Assembly: GCA_947461915.1 (NCBI GenBank)
Contig: CANHNG010000058.1
Location: 1-8,372 of the forward strand
DNA: 8,372 bases
From: Flavobacteriaceae bacterium
Lineage (GTDB): Bacteria > Bacteroidota > Bacteroidia > Flavobacteriales > Flavobacteriaceae
Direction: 5' to 3'
Positions 1 to 6,049 of this stretch are shown here, piece after piece. Each line of letters begins with the position of its first letter. The first letter of the stretch is position 1. A program made the position numbers and the translations under genes. The notes under the pieces are model-generated. The model had not been told where the DNA came from. It did not search any database and saw only the letters and a list, made by a program, of their open reading frames with translations.

Positions 1-449
1 AAAACTGGCAGGCATTTGCAGCCAACTTGGTGACAGAATTACAGAAATATAAAGTGATTATATTAGGTGATACTGCTTTCGCAAAAGCGACTCAGGTTTC
101 AACGATTGAGAATGAGGAAATTTGGTACGAAGAATTTTTGAATTATAAAATTGTTTTCGGAATTGTTGATTCAAATGAAGAGGCCATCGCTAAAATAAAT
201 AAATATTGTGGTGGACATTCGGCTACGATAATTACAAATAATGATGATATTGCCCTAGAATTTATGGAACAAGTCGATTGCGCAGCAGTATATCAAAACG
301 CTTCCACCCGATTTACGGATGGTGGACAATTTGGTTTGGGTGGAGAATTGGCAATAAGCACGGACAAATTGCACCAACGTGGCCCAATAGGACTGCAACA
401 TTTAGTTACTAATAAATGGTATATTTACGGCGATGGACAAATTAGGTAA
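1..449 (+). CDS. proA: Glutamate-5-semialdehyde dehydrogenase (gamma-glutamyl phosphate reductase), C-terminal part
   Basis: The 5' end lies outside the window; complete codons run from base 3, giving 148 visible residues of a protein that is usually about 400 long. ProA reduces gamma-glutamyl phosphate to glutamate-5-semialdehyde with NADPH, the second step of proline synthesis, in the cytosol. The visible part carries the ProA C-terminal signature: the stretch around 220-230 (GGHSATIIT), the NASTRFTDGGQFGLG block at about 298-342, and the HQRGPIGLQ block at about 373-400, followed by the usual KW..GDG ending. The catalytic cysteine would lie upstream of the window and cannot be checked. The stop overlaps the proB start by 17 nt, so the two are probably translationally coupled, as expected for enzymes that hand over an unstable phosphate intermediate. 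No frameshift is seen. Confidence 0.95.
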   Translation, partial: NWQAFAANLVTELQKYKVIILGDTAFAKATQVSTIENEEIWYEEFLNYKIVFGIVDSNEEAIAKINKYCGGHSATIITNNDDIALEFMEQVDCAAVYQNASTRFTDGGQFGLGGELAISTDKLHQRGPIGLQHLVTNKWYIYGDGQIR

Positions 450-1203
450 AAAAAGAATCTTATTAAAATTGGGGAGTAACACGCTCACCAAGGAAACCGA
501 TCATATTTCGAGAGGAAAGATTGAGGATATTGGTATACAAATTGCCGCTTTACAAGATGATTATGAGTTTATAATCGTGAGTTCTGGAGCCATTGCTGCA
601 GCAAAACAATTTGTAAAACTGGATAATCACGATAAAGATGTTTTTGTAAAACAAGCTTTAGCTTCTATTGGTCAGCCTCATTTGATGCGGATTTATCACG
701 AAAACTTTAGTGATTTGGGTCTGCATACGTCACAATGCTTGCTTTCTTATTCTGATTTCGAAAAAAAACAAACCAAAGCAAACATTGTGAACACGATAAA
801 TGTATTGGTGAAAAATAGTTATATTCCAATTATAAATGAAAATGACACGGTTGCAACGGATGAAATTCAATTTGGCGACAATGATAAATTAGCGGCTTTA
901 ACGGCTGTTTTGTTGAATGTTGACATTCTGATTATCGCCACGAATACCAACGGAATTTACACCAAAGCTTCCATCAAAAATGAATTTCCTGAAACCATCG
1001 AATTAGTGACTGATTTAGAGCTTTTACAAAAAGAAATTGGAGATTCGAAATCTTCCCATGGGACGGGCGGAATGCAATCCAAAATTGATTCGGCGGCTAT
1101 TGCCAAAGCAGCAAATATCGAAACCTGGATTATTAATGGCTTAGAAGATAATTTTATTTTGAAAGCGTTGAAAAACGAAATCTCTTTTACAAAAATCAAA
1201 TAA
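433..1203 (+). CDS. proB: Glutamate 5-kinase, short form without PUA domain
   Basis: This enzyme phosphorylates L-glutamate to gamma-glutamyl phosphate with ATP, the first step of proline synthesis. It is an amino-acid-kinase-fold protein of 256 residues. Visible motifs are the N-terminal LLKLGSNTL (10-18), VSSGAI (49-54), NENDTV (135-140), FGDNDKLAA (147-155) and GTGGMQSK (210-217). The E. coli enzyme is about 367 residues and ends in an RNA-binding-like PUA domain; here the protein stops right after the kinase fold, so that domain is absent. The segment NTNGIYTKAS (171-180) lacks the usual Asp-Pro after GLYT. The start at 433 lies inside proA; it is chosen because it gives a normal-length N terminus before the first kinase motif. 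A 2-nt gap separates it from argF'. Which residues confer proline feedback inhibition cannot be judged here. Confidence 0.95.
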   Translation: MDKLGKKRILLKLGSNTLTKETDHISRGKIEDIGIQIAALQDDYEFIIVSSGAIAAAKQFVKLDNHDKDVFVKQALASIGQPHLMRIYHENFSDLGLHTSQCLLSYSDFEKKQTKANIVNTINVLVKNSYIPIINENDTVATDEIQFGDNDKLAALTAVLLNVDILIIATNTNGIYTKASIKNEFPETIELVTDLELLQKEIGDSKSSHGTGGMQSKIDSAAIAKAANIETWIINGLEDNFILKALKNEISFTKIK

Positions 1204-1205
1204 GA

Positions 1206-2156
1206 ATGAACTACATCTCTATACAAAACATAGATTCACTTGAAAAATGGGTGAGACAAGCGTTAAGAATCAAAAAAAATCCGCTTAAAAACAAAAAACT
1301 CGGAAAGAACAAAACCTTGGGAATGTTGTTTTTCAATTCGAGTTTGAGAACCCGTTTGAGTACGCAAAAAGCGGCCTTGAATTTGGGAATGAACGTGATG
1401 GTCATGAATTTTACCAATGAAGGTTGGACGCTAGAATTCGAAGACGGAGCAATTATGGATCAAGGGGCTTCGGAACACATCAAAGAAGCAGCAGCAGTGG
1501 TTTCTCAATATTGTGATATAATTGCCATCAGGGCTTTTGCGGGATTAGTTGACAAAGAAAAAGACAATGCGGAAATTGTGCTATCTGGGTTTTTGAAATA
1601 TGCTACAGTGCCAATCGTCAATATGGAAAGTGCAACTGGACATCCGTTGCAATCACTTGCAGATGCTATTACAATGGCAGAACACAAAATCAAACACAGA
1701 CCAAAAGTTGTATTGACTTGGGCGCCACATCCAAAAGCTTTGCCACAAGCAGTTCCTAATTCTTTCGTGGAAATGATGCAAAAGCAAACTGATATGGATT
1801 TTGTGATTACGCACCCAGATGGTTACGAGCTGAATCCTGAAATTACTAAAGATTCAAAAATCGAATACGATCAAAATAAGGCTTTCGAAAATGCCGATTT
1901 TATCTATGCTAAAAACTGGAGTAATTACAAGGAATATGGAAAGGTTACGAATTCCGACCCCAATTGGACGGTTTCTGCCGATAAAATGAAACTGACCAAC
2001 AACGCCAAATTCATGCATTGTTTGCCAGTTAGAAGAAATGTAATCGTTACTGACGAAGTGATTGACAGCGAAAATTCTATTGTTATTGAACAAGCAAACA
2101 ATAGAACGTATGCGGCTCAATTAGTGTTGCAAAAAATATTGGAAAATGTCAAATAA
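1206..2156 (+). CDS. argF': N-succinylornithine (or N-acetylornithine) carbamoyltransferase
   Basis: This transcarbamylase moves the carbamoyl group from carbamoyl phosphate to an N-acylated ornithine, giving acylcitrulline; in Bacteroidota it replaces ordinary ArgF. At 316 residues it has normal length. Visible motifs are the carbamoyl-phosphate loop SSLRTR (45-50), HPLQS (146-150), TWAPHP (171-176), YAKNW (234-238) and HCLPVRR (271-277). The middle and C-terminal sequence matches, from memory, the Bacteroides fragilis enzyme rather than classic ornithine transcarbamylases. At the published specificity position (Glu92 in Xanthomonas acetylornithine transcarbamylase, Pro90 in the B. fragilis succinylornithine enzyme) this protein has Ser89, in the context GAS-EH. 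Serine there is reported to give succinylornithine activity, so the succinyl substrate is favoured. The gene follows proB by 2 nt and overlaps argB by 11 nt. Family certain; acyl group inferred. Confidence 0.94.
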   Translation: MNYISIQNIDSLEKWVRQALRIKKNPLKNKKLGKNKTLGMLFFNSSLRTRLSTQKAALNLGMNVMVMNFTNEGWTLEFEDGAIMDQGASEHIKEAAAVVSQYCDIIAIRAFAGLVDKEKDNAEIVLSGFLKYATVPIVNMESATGHPLQSLADAITMAEHKIKHRPKVVLTWAPHPKALPQAVPNSFVEMMQKQTDMDFVITHPDGYELNPEITKDSKIEYDQNKAFENADFIYAKNWSNYKEYGKVTNSDPNWTVSADKMKLTNNAKFMHCLPVRRNVIVTDEVIDSENSIVIEQANNRTYAAQLVLQKILENVK

Positions 2157-2931
2157 AAAACCATTATCAATTATAAAAATTGGTGGAAACATCATTGATA
2201 TTCCAACGGAATTATCACAGTTTCTTTCTGATTTTTCGAACATCGAAGGAAGCAAAATTCTGGTTCACGGTGGCGGAAAATCAGCAACAAAAATGGCACA
2301 AAGTATTGGCTTAACTCCTCAAATGATTGACGGACGAAGAATTACGGACCAACCGATGTTAGATGTAGTTGTGATGATTTATGCGGGTGAAATTAACAAA
2401 AATATTGTGGCTCAATTGCAGGCAATTGGCACCAATGCAATTGGTTTTTCGGGTGCTGACGGGAATTTGATCCAATCCACCAAACGAAAACACCCAACAA
2501 TTGATTACGGTTTTGTAGGCGACGTTCAAAAAGTAAATACAAGGTTATTGGAAACTTTAATTTCCAATGGAATTGCTCCTGTTTTTTGCGCCATAACACA
2601 CGATAAAAAAGGACAATTGCTAAATACCAACGCCGATACTATTGCCAGCGAATTGGCGATTGCCGCATCGGAAGTTTATGAAGTAACCTTGAATTATTGC
2701 TTCGAAAAACCGGGGGTTTTATTCGATGCCGATGATGATGCGTCAGTAATAGAGAATATTAATCCAGAATTATATTCCAAATTAAAAGCCGAAAAAGCGA
2801 TACATTCAGGAATGATTCCAAAATTGGACAACTGTTTTAATAGTTTGGCGAAAGGTGTTCAAGAAATAAAAATTGGTCACCATCGAATGTTGAAAGACAA
2901 AACAGTAATACATACCACTATTACTTTATGA
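2146..2931 (+). CDS. argB: Acetylglutamate kinase (possibly acting on N-succinylglutamate)
   Basis: The enzyme phosphorylates the gamma-carboxylate of N-acylglutamate with ATP, the second step of arginine synthesis. It has 261 residues in one amino-acid-kinase domain: KIGGN (11-15), the glycine loop HGGGK (41-45), the substrate-binding GRRITD (63-68), LNTNADT (159-165) and SGMIPKLDN (221-229) with the conserved lysine at 226. The KIGG motif begins only ten residues from the start, so the extra N-terminal helix that characterises arginine-inhibited kinases is missing; by that rule it should be arginine-insensitive, like the E. coli enzyme. Since the transcarbamylase next door looks succinyl-specific, the substrate may be N-succinylglutamate. 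The start lies within the last codons of argF' (11-nt overlap), and the stop shares ATGA with argE (4-nt overlap), both signs of coupled translation. Confidence 0.95.
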   Translation: MSNKKPLSIIKIGGNIIDIPTELSQFLSDFSNIEGSKILVHGGGKSATKMAQSIGLTPQMIDGRRITDQPMLDVVVMIYAGEINKNIVAQLQAIGTNAIGFSGADGNLIQSTKRKHPTIDYGFVGDVQKVNTRLLETLISNGIAPVFCAITHDKKGQLLNTNADTIASELAIAASEVYEVTLNYCFEKPGVLFDADDDASVIENINPELYSKLKAEKAIHSGMIPKLDNCFNSLAKGVQEIKIGHHRMLKDKTVIHTTITL

Positions 2932-3995
2932 AAAACATAGCAACCCTTACTCAAGAAGCTATTGCGCTATTAAAAGCACTGATTGAAACACCTTCCTTTT
3001 CGAGCGAAGAAGATCAAACGGCACTTTTAATCGAAAATTGGTTTACTCAAAACAGCATTCCTTTCGAAAGAGAAAACAATAATATTTGGGCTTTCAATAA
3101 ATATTTTGATAAATCAAAACCCACACTATTACTCAATTCGCATCACGATACTGTAAAACCAAATCAAGGTTATACAAAAAATCCGTTTGAAGCGATCGTG
3201 GAAGACGGAAAACTATTTGGACTCGGAAGCAATGATGCTGGTGGTTGTTTAGTATCATTAATCGCAACATTTACTCATTTTTATGCCTATGAAAATCTGC
3301 CTTACAATATAGTAATAGTTGCTTCGGCAGAAGAAGAAAGTAGCGGAAAATTGGGATTAAATAGTGTACTGAAACATTTGCCTGAATTGGATTGTGCCAT
3401 CATTGGTGAACCTACATTAATGCAACTCGCCGTAGCCGAAAAAGGATTATTGGTACTTGATATCATCGTAAAAGGCACTGCCAGTCACGCCGCGCACAAC
3501 AATCCGGATAATCCTATATACAACGCAATGCCGGTGATAGATTGGTTTAAAACCTATCAATTTGAGAAGATATCAGAAGTATTAGGTCCGGTAAAAATGA
3601 CCGTAACTCAAGTGACCGCGGGAAAACAACACAATGTAGTCCCTGCAGAATGTCATTTGGTTGTCGATATTCGGGTGAATGATTGTTACAATAATACCGA
3701 AATTTTAGCAACTGTAAAAGCAAACGTGGCTGCCGAAGTAACACCACGTTCGATGCATTTAAATGCCTCATCAATACCAGTTTCTCACGGATTAGTGCAA
3801 GCAGGTATCGCTTTTGGAAGGACTACATACGGCTCACCTACTCTTTCGGATCAGTCGGTAATTAGTTGCCAATCCCTAAAATTAGGTCCTGGTGAGAGCC
3901 TACGTTCCCACTCGGCAGACGAATTTATATATATTAACGAAATCGAAGAAGGAATCGATTTATATATCAAAATACTTTCAGACTTCTTTCAATAG
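2928..3995 (+). CDS. argE: M20-family deacylase, N-acylcitrulline/N-acylornithine deacetylase type
   Basis: This is a zinc-dependent aminoacylase of the ArgE/DapE/M20 family, 355 residues. Expected metal and catalytic residues are all present: SHHDTV (71-76; His72 and Asp74), SNDAGG (101-106; Asp103 bridging), SAEEES (133-138; catalytic Glu136 and metal Glu137 by alignment with DapE), GEPT (160-163; Glu161) and SLRSHSADEF (324-333; His328). The family's dimerisation lid lies between about 175 and 285. In a pathway that carbamoylates acylornithine, the deacylase removes the acyl group from acetyl- or succinylcitrulline to give citrulline, rather than from acylornithine; that role is inferred from the argF' neighbour. 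It shares an ATGA stop/start with argB. A 70-nt spacer with a hairpin follows before argH. DapE (succinyl-diaminopimelate) is the main alternative and is made unlikely by context. Confidence 0.92.
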   Translation: MKNIATLTQEAIALLKALIETPSFSSEEDQTALLIENWFTQNSIPFERENNNIWAFNKYFDKSKPTLLLNSHHDTVKPNQGYTKNPFEAIVEDGKLFGLGSNDAGGCLVSLIATFTHFYAYENLPYNIVIVASAEEESSGKLGLNSVLKHLPELDCAIIGEPTLMQLAVAEKGLLVLDIIVKGTASHAAHNNPDNPIYNAMPVIDWFKTYQFEKISEVLGPVKMTVTQVTAGKQHNVVPAECHLVVDIRVNDCYNNTEILATVKANVAAEVTPRSMHLNASSIPVSHGLVQAGIAFGRTTYGSPTLSDQSVISCQSLKLGPGESLRSHSADEFIYINEIEEGIDLYIKILSDFFQ

Positions 3996-4001
3996 TAGAC
4001 T

Positions 4002-4041
4002 TTTTTAGACTTCTTGGAAATAATCTAATGAGGTCTAAAAA
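4002..4041. repeat. 12-bp inverted repeat in the argE-argH spacer
   Basis: Bases 4002-4013 pair with 4030-4041 over 12 positions (TTTTTAGACTTC against GAGGTCTAAAAA, one G-U pair at 4011/4032), leaving a 16-nt loop. The surrounding spacer is built from short TAGAC and TCTAA words: TAGAC at 3996 and 4006, TCTAA at 4024, 4034, 4051 and 4059, and a 9-nt direct repeat AGACTTCTT at 3980 and 4007. No U-tract follows the stem, so a simple intrinsic terminator is unlikely. It could be an mRNA processing or stability element that sets argH apart from the upstream genes, or merely slippage-derived spacer sequence. Confidence 0.55.
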
Positions 4042-4065
4042 CATAAACAATCTAAACATCTAATT

Positions 4066-5346
4066 ATGAAACTTTGGGAAAAAGGAATACCAACCGATAA
4101 ACAAATAGAACATTTCACCATTGGAAACGACAGAGAATTAGACTTGGTTTTGGCCAAATACGATGCTTTGGGCTCTATTGCTCACGCCAAAATGTTGGGT
4201 GAAATAGGACTTTTAACGGAAGAAGAAACTGATTCTTTAGTTTTATCTTTAGAAGATATTATAATTGATATTGAAAAAGGTGAATTCGAAATCGAAGACA
4301 GTTTTGAAGACGTTCACTCCAAAATTGAATATATATTGACCGTAAAGCTAGGTGATGCTGGAAAGAAAATCCACACCGCACGTTCTCGTAATGACCAAGT
4401 TTTAGTCGACGTTAATTTGTATCTAAAAGATGTAGTTACCGAATTCAAATCTCAGATAAAAACCTTGTTCGATTTACTGATGGAATCGGCCGAAAAACAC
4501 CAAAACGTACTGTTGCCAGGTTACACGCATTTGCAAATTGCAATGCCTTCCTCTTTCGGAATGTGGTTTTCCGCTTATGCCGAAACCTTGATTGACGATA
4601 TTACGATGTTGAATGCTGCTTTGAAAATAGTGGACCAAAATCCATTGGGTTCCGCTGCAGGTTACGGAAGCTCCTTCCCTATCAACCGAACATTTACTAC
4701 ACAAGAATTAGGTTTTGAAACCTTAAAATTCAATTCGGTTGCGGCGCAAATGAGTCGTGGAAAATCAGAAAAAACCGTGGCTTTTGCCATGAGTAGTGTC
4801 GCAGCAACTTTGGCAAAGTTTTCGATGGATGTGTGTTTGTATATGAGCCAGAATTTTGATTTCATCACTTTACCTGCTCATTTGACGACCGGTTCTAGCA
4901 TTATGCCACACAAAAAAAACCCCGATGTTTTTGAGTTGATTCGTGGAAAATGCAACAAAATTCAAGCCTTGCCTTATGAAATCACGTTAATCACCAACAA
5001 CTTGCCAAGCGGGTATCATAGGGATTTACAATTATTGAAAGAAGGATTATTTCCTGCGATTCAAAACCTGAAAGCCTGTTTGGATATTGCCATTTTCTCA
5101 ATCAAGGACATCAAGGTGAAGGAAAATATTCTTATAGATAAAAAATACGATTATCTCTTTACCGTGGATACTCTAAACGAAATGGTGGTAGCCGGAATGC
5201 CGTTTAGGGATGCTTACAAAGCGGTTGCAGAACAACTGGAAAACGGCACTTATAAATCGCCTAAAGAAACCAAACACACCCACGAAGGGAGTATTAATAA
5301 TTTGTGTTTGAAGGAAATAAAAGAGAAAATGGAATTAGCATTTTAA
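4066..5346 (+). CDS. argH: Argininosuccinate lyase
   Basis: ArgH splits argininosuccinate into arginine and fumarate, the last step of arginine synthesis. It belongs to the fumarase/aspartase superfamily and has 426 residues, somewhat shorter at the C terminus than the roughly 460-residue common form. Visible motifs are HTARSRNDQV (103-112), PGYTHLQ (151-157) with the catalytic histidine at 155, PLGSAAGYGSSFPINR (193-208), and the superfamily signature GSSIMPHKKNPD (276-287), whose mobile loop carries the catalytic serine (277 or 278). The PLGSAAGYGSSF variant is, from memory, typical of Bacteroidota. ATG at 4066 is the first start after the spacer and puts the LWEKG N terminus in the usual place. 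It is the last gene of the biosynthetic cluster and is probably co-transcribed with argE; no good TAnnTTTG promoter is seen in the spacer. Confidence 0.95.
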   Translation: MKLWEKGIPTDKQIEHFTIGNDRELDLVLAKYDALGSIAHAKMLGEIGLLTEEETDSLVLSLEDIIIDIEKGEFEIEDSFEDVHSKIEYILTVKLGDAGKKIHTARSRNDQVLVDVNLYLKDVVTEFKSQIKTLFDLLMESAEKHQNVLLPGYTHLQIAMPSSFGMWFSAYAETLIDDITMLNAALKIVDQNPLGSAAGYGSSFPINRTFTTQELGFETLKFNSVAAQMSRGKSEKTVAFAMSSVAATLAKFSMDVCLYMSQNFDFITLPAHLTTGSSIMPHKKNPDVFELIRGKCNKIQALPYEITLITNNLPSGYHRDLQLLKEGLFPAIQNLKACLDIAIFSIKDIKVKENILIDKKYDYLFTVDTLNEMVVAGMPFRDAYKAVAEQLENGTYKSPKETKHTHEGSINNLCLKEIKEKMELAF

Positions 5347-5374
5347 CGTTTTTAAAAACAAAAATAAACCGCAG

Positions 5375-5404
5375 ATTAACCTCCTTACGCCTGTAAGGAG
5401 TAAT
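5375..5404. terminator. Hairpin between the convergent argH and nuclease genes, possible bidirectional terminator
   Basis: Bases 5381-5388 (CTCCTTAC) pair perfectly with 5393-5400 (GTAAGGAG) around a GCCT loop. Skipping a 2-nt bulge (5379-5380), the stem extends by four pairs, 5375-5378 with 5401-5404. It sits in the 114-nt gap between two converging genes, where a two-way stop is expected. No T-tract follows directly on the + strand. On the - strand T-rich sequence appears only about 12-25 nt further on, so termination is plausible rather than shown. An alternative overlapping stem is described in the findings. Confidence 0.45.
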
Positions 5405-5460
5405 ATTTACGGGTGTTAAAGGTAATCTAATTTATTTTAGTACAACATAAGTATAACAAA

Positions 5461-5952
5461 TCAGAATACTTTAACTTGACTATAGATCCCGATACCATTG
5501 AGCTGCGCTTGACGGTTCATCGTTTGATAGGCCGCAAGCTGACCACAATAATATTGTTGGGTTGCTTTAGCATACCCATTTTGCAAAAGTAATTCATTTA
5601 AACATTCTCCACTAGGCAATATCACATATCCTAATTGCCTGTTCCAGTAGTCATAATAATTCTCCTGTTCTGTGATGATGGTTACAACCGTTTTGGGCGG
5701 TGCAACCGACAAAACGAAGTGCAGAGATTGCAAACCAAATTGGAGCAATAATTGAGCGGGTAAACTGCTTTTTTCTTCGTCCTCTTTCATTTTCCTATTT
5801 ATTTTTACTTCTGGTGCATCCAATCCATAAAGACGGATTTCTTTTCGCATTCCAGTGAAGCGATGGCAAATGATGATACTATCTCCATCCAGAACTTCTT
5901 CAATTTGCCAGTGGGTTTCCACTGTGTATGGTGTTTTTGCGTTGTATTGCAT
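5461..5952 (-). CDS. Staphylococcal-nuclease-like (thermonuclease family) protein
   Basis: The 163-residue protein has the single SNase (OB-fold) domain. Aligning by motif to staphylococcal nuclease, the calcium ligands and catalytic residues are kept: VLDGDSI (20-26; Asp24 for Asp21), IRLYGLDAPE (39-48; Arg40 for Arg35, Asp45 for Asp40, Glu48 for Glu43) and DYWNRQLGYV (101-110; Arg105 for Arg87). The C-terminal helix motif GECLNELLLQNGYA (115-128) is also typical. An active Ca2+-dependent DNA/RNA phosphodiesterase is therefore expected. The N terminus (MQYNAKTPYTVETHWQ) shows no signal peptide or membrane segment, which is odd for a family that is often secreted; it either acts inside the cell or leaves it after lysis. 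It is divergent from the MARQKG-type gene, converges on argH, and has a good flavobacterial promoter just upstream. Its own cellular role is unknown. Confidence 0.9.
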   Translation of the reverse strand: MQYNAKTPYTVETHWQIEEVLDGDSIIICHRFTGMRKEIRLYGLDAPEVKINRKMKEDEEKSSLPAQLLLQFGLQSLHFVLSVAPPKTVVTIITEQENYYDYWNRQLGYVILPSGECLNELLLQNGYAKATQQYYCGQLAAYQTMNRQAQLNGIGIYSQVKVF

Positions 5953-5973
5953 TGATATTCAGTTATTTAACAG

Positions 5974-6004
5974 TTGTTTATTCAAAGATAATAATCGACA
6001 TTTG
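5974..6004 (+). promoter_or_regulatory. Candidate promoter for the MARQKG-type gene
   Basis: TTG at 5974-5976, a 20-nt spacer, and GACATTTG at 5997-6004 match TTG-N20-TAnnTTTG with one mismatch in the -7 box. Start would be near 6010, about 40 nt before the ATG. A second option, TTTG at 6001 with TAACTTTA at 6028-6035, has a 23-nt spacer and would leave only about 10 nt of leader. Either overlaps the divergent nuclease promoter, so the two genes could compete for polymerase or share a regulator. Confidence 0.35.
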
Positions 6005-6013
6005 ATAAAGCAA
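5983..6013 (-). promoter_or_regulatory. Promoter for the nuclease gene, flavobacterial type
   Basis: Reading the - strand, TTG (complement of 6011-6013) is followed by exactly 20 nt and then TATCTTTG (complement of 5983-5990), a perfect match to the Bacteroidota -33 TTG / -7 TAnnTTTG pattern at usual spacing. Transcription would begin near 5977, leaving a leader of about 25 nt before the ATG ending at 5952. The call rests on the motif match alone. Confidence 0.65.
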
Positions 6014-6049
6014 TTGCAAGCAAATATTAACTTTAAAAATTTAGAAAAA

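Noticed and set aside
4002..4041. An intrinsic terminator separating argE from argH
   Set aside because: The stem is AT-rich at its base with a 16-nt loop and has no U-tract after it, and no promoter for argH can be seen, so co-transcription is more likely.
5348..5359. Palindrome GTTTTTAAAAAC just after argH as an operator
   Set aside because: A 12-bp A/T palindrome is expected often in DNA of this composition and nothing links it to regulation.
5855..6049. A 65-codon upstream extension of the MARQKG-type reading frame, beginning inside the nuclease gene
   Set aside because: It runs antisense through the nuclease coding start and its promoter, the translated sequence has no protein-like pattern, and ATG at 6050 has the A-rich leader and the recognisable MARQKG start.
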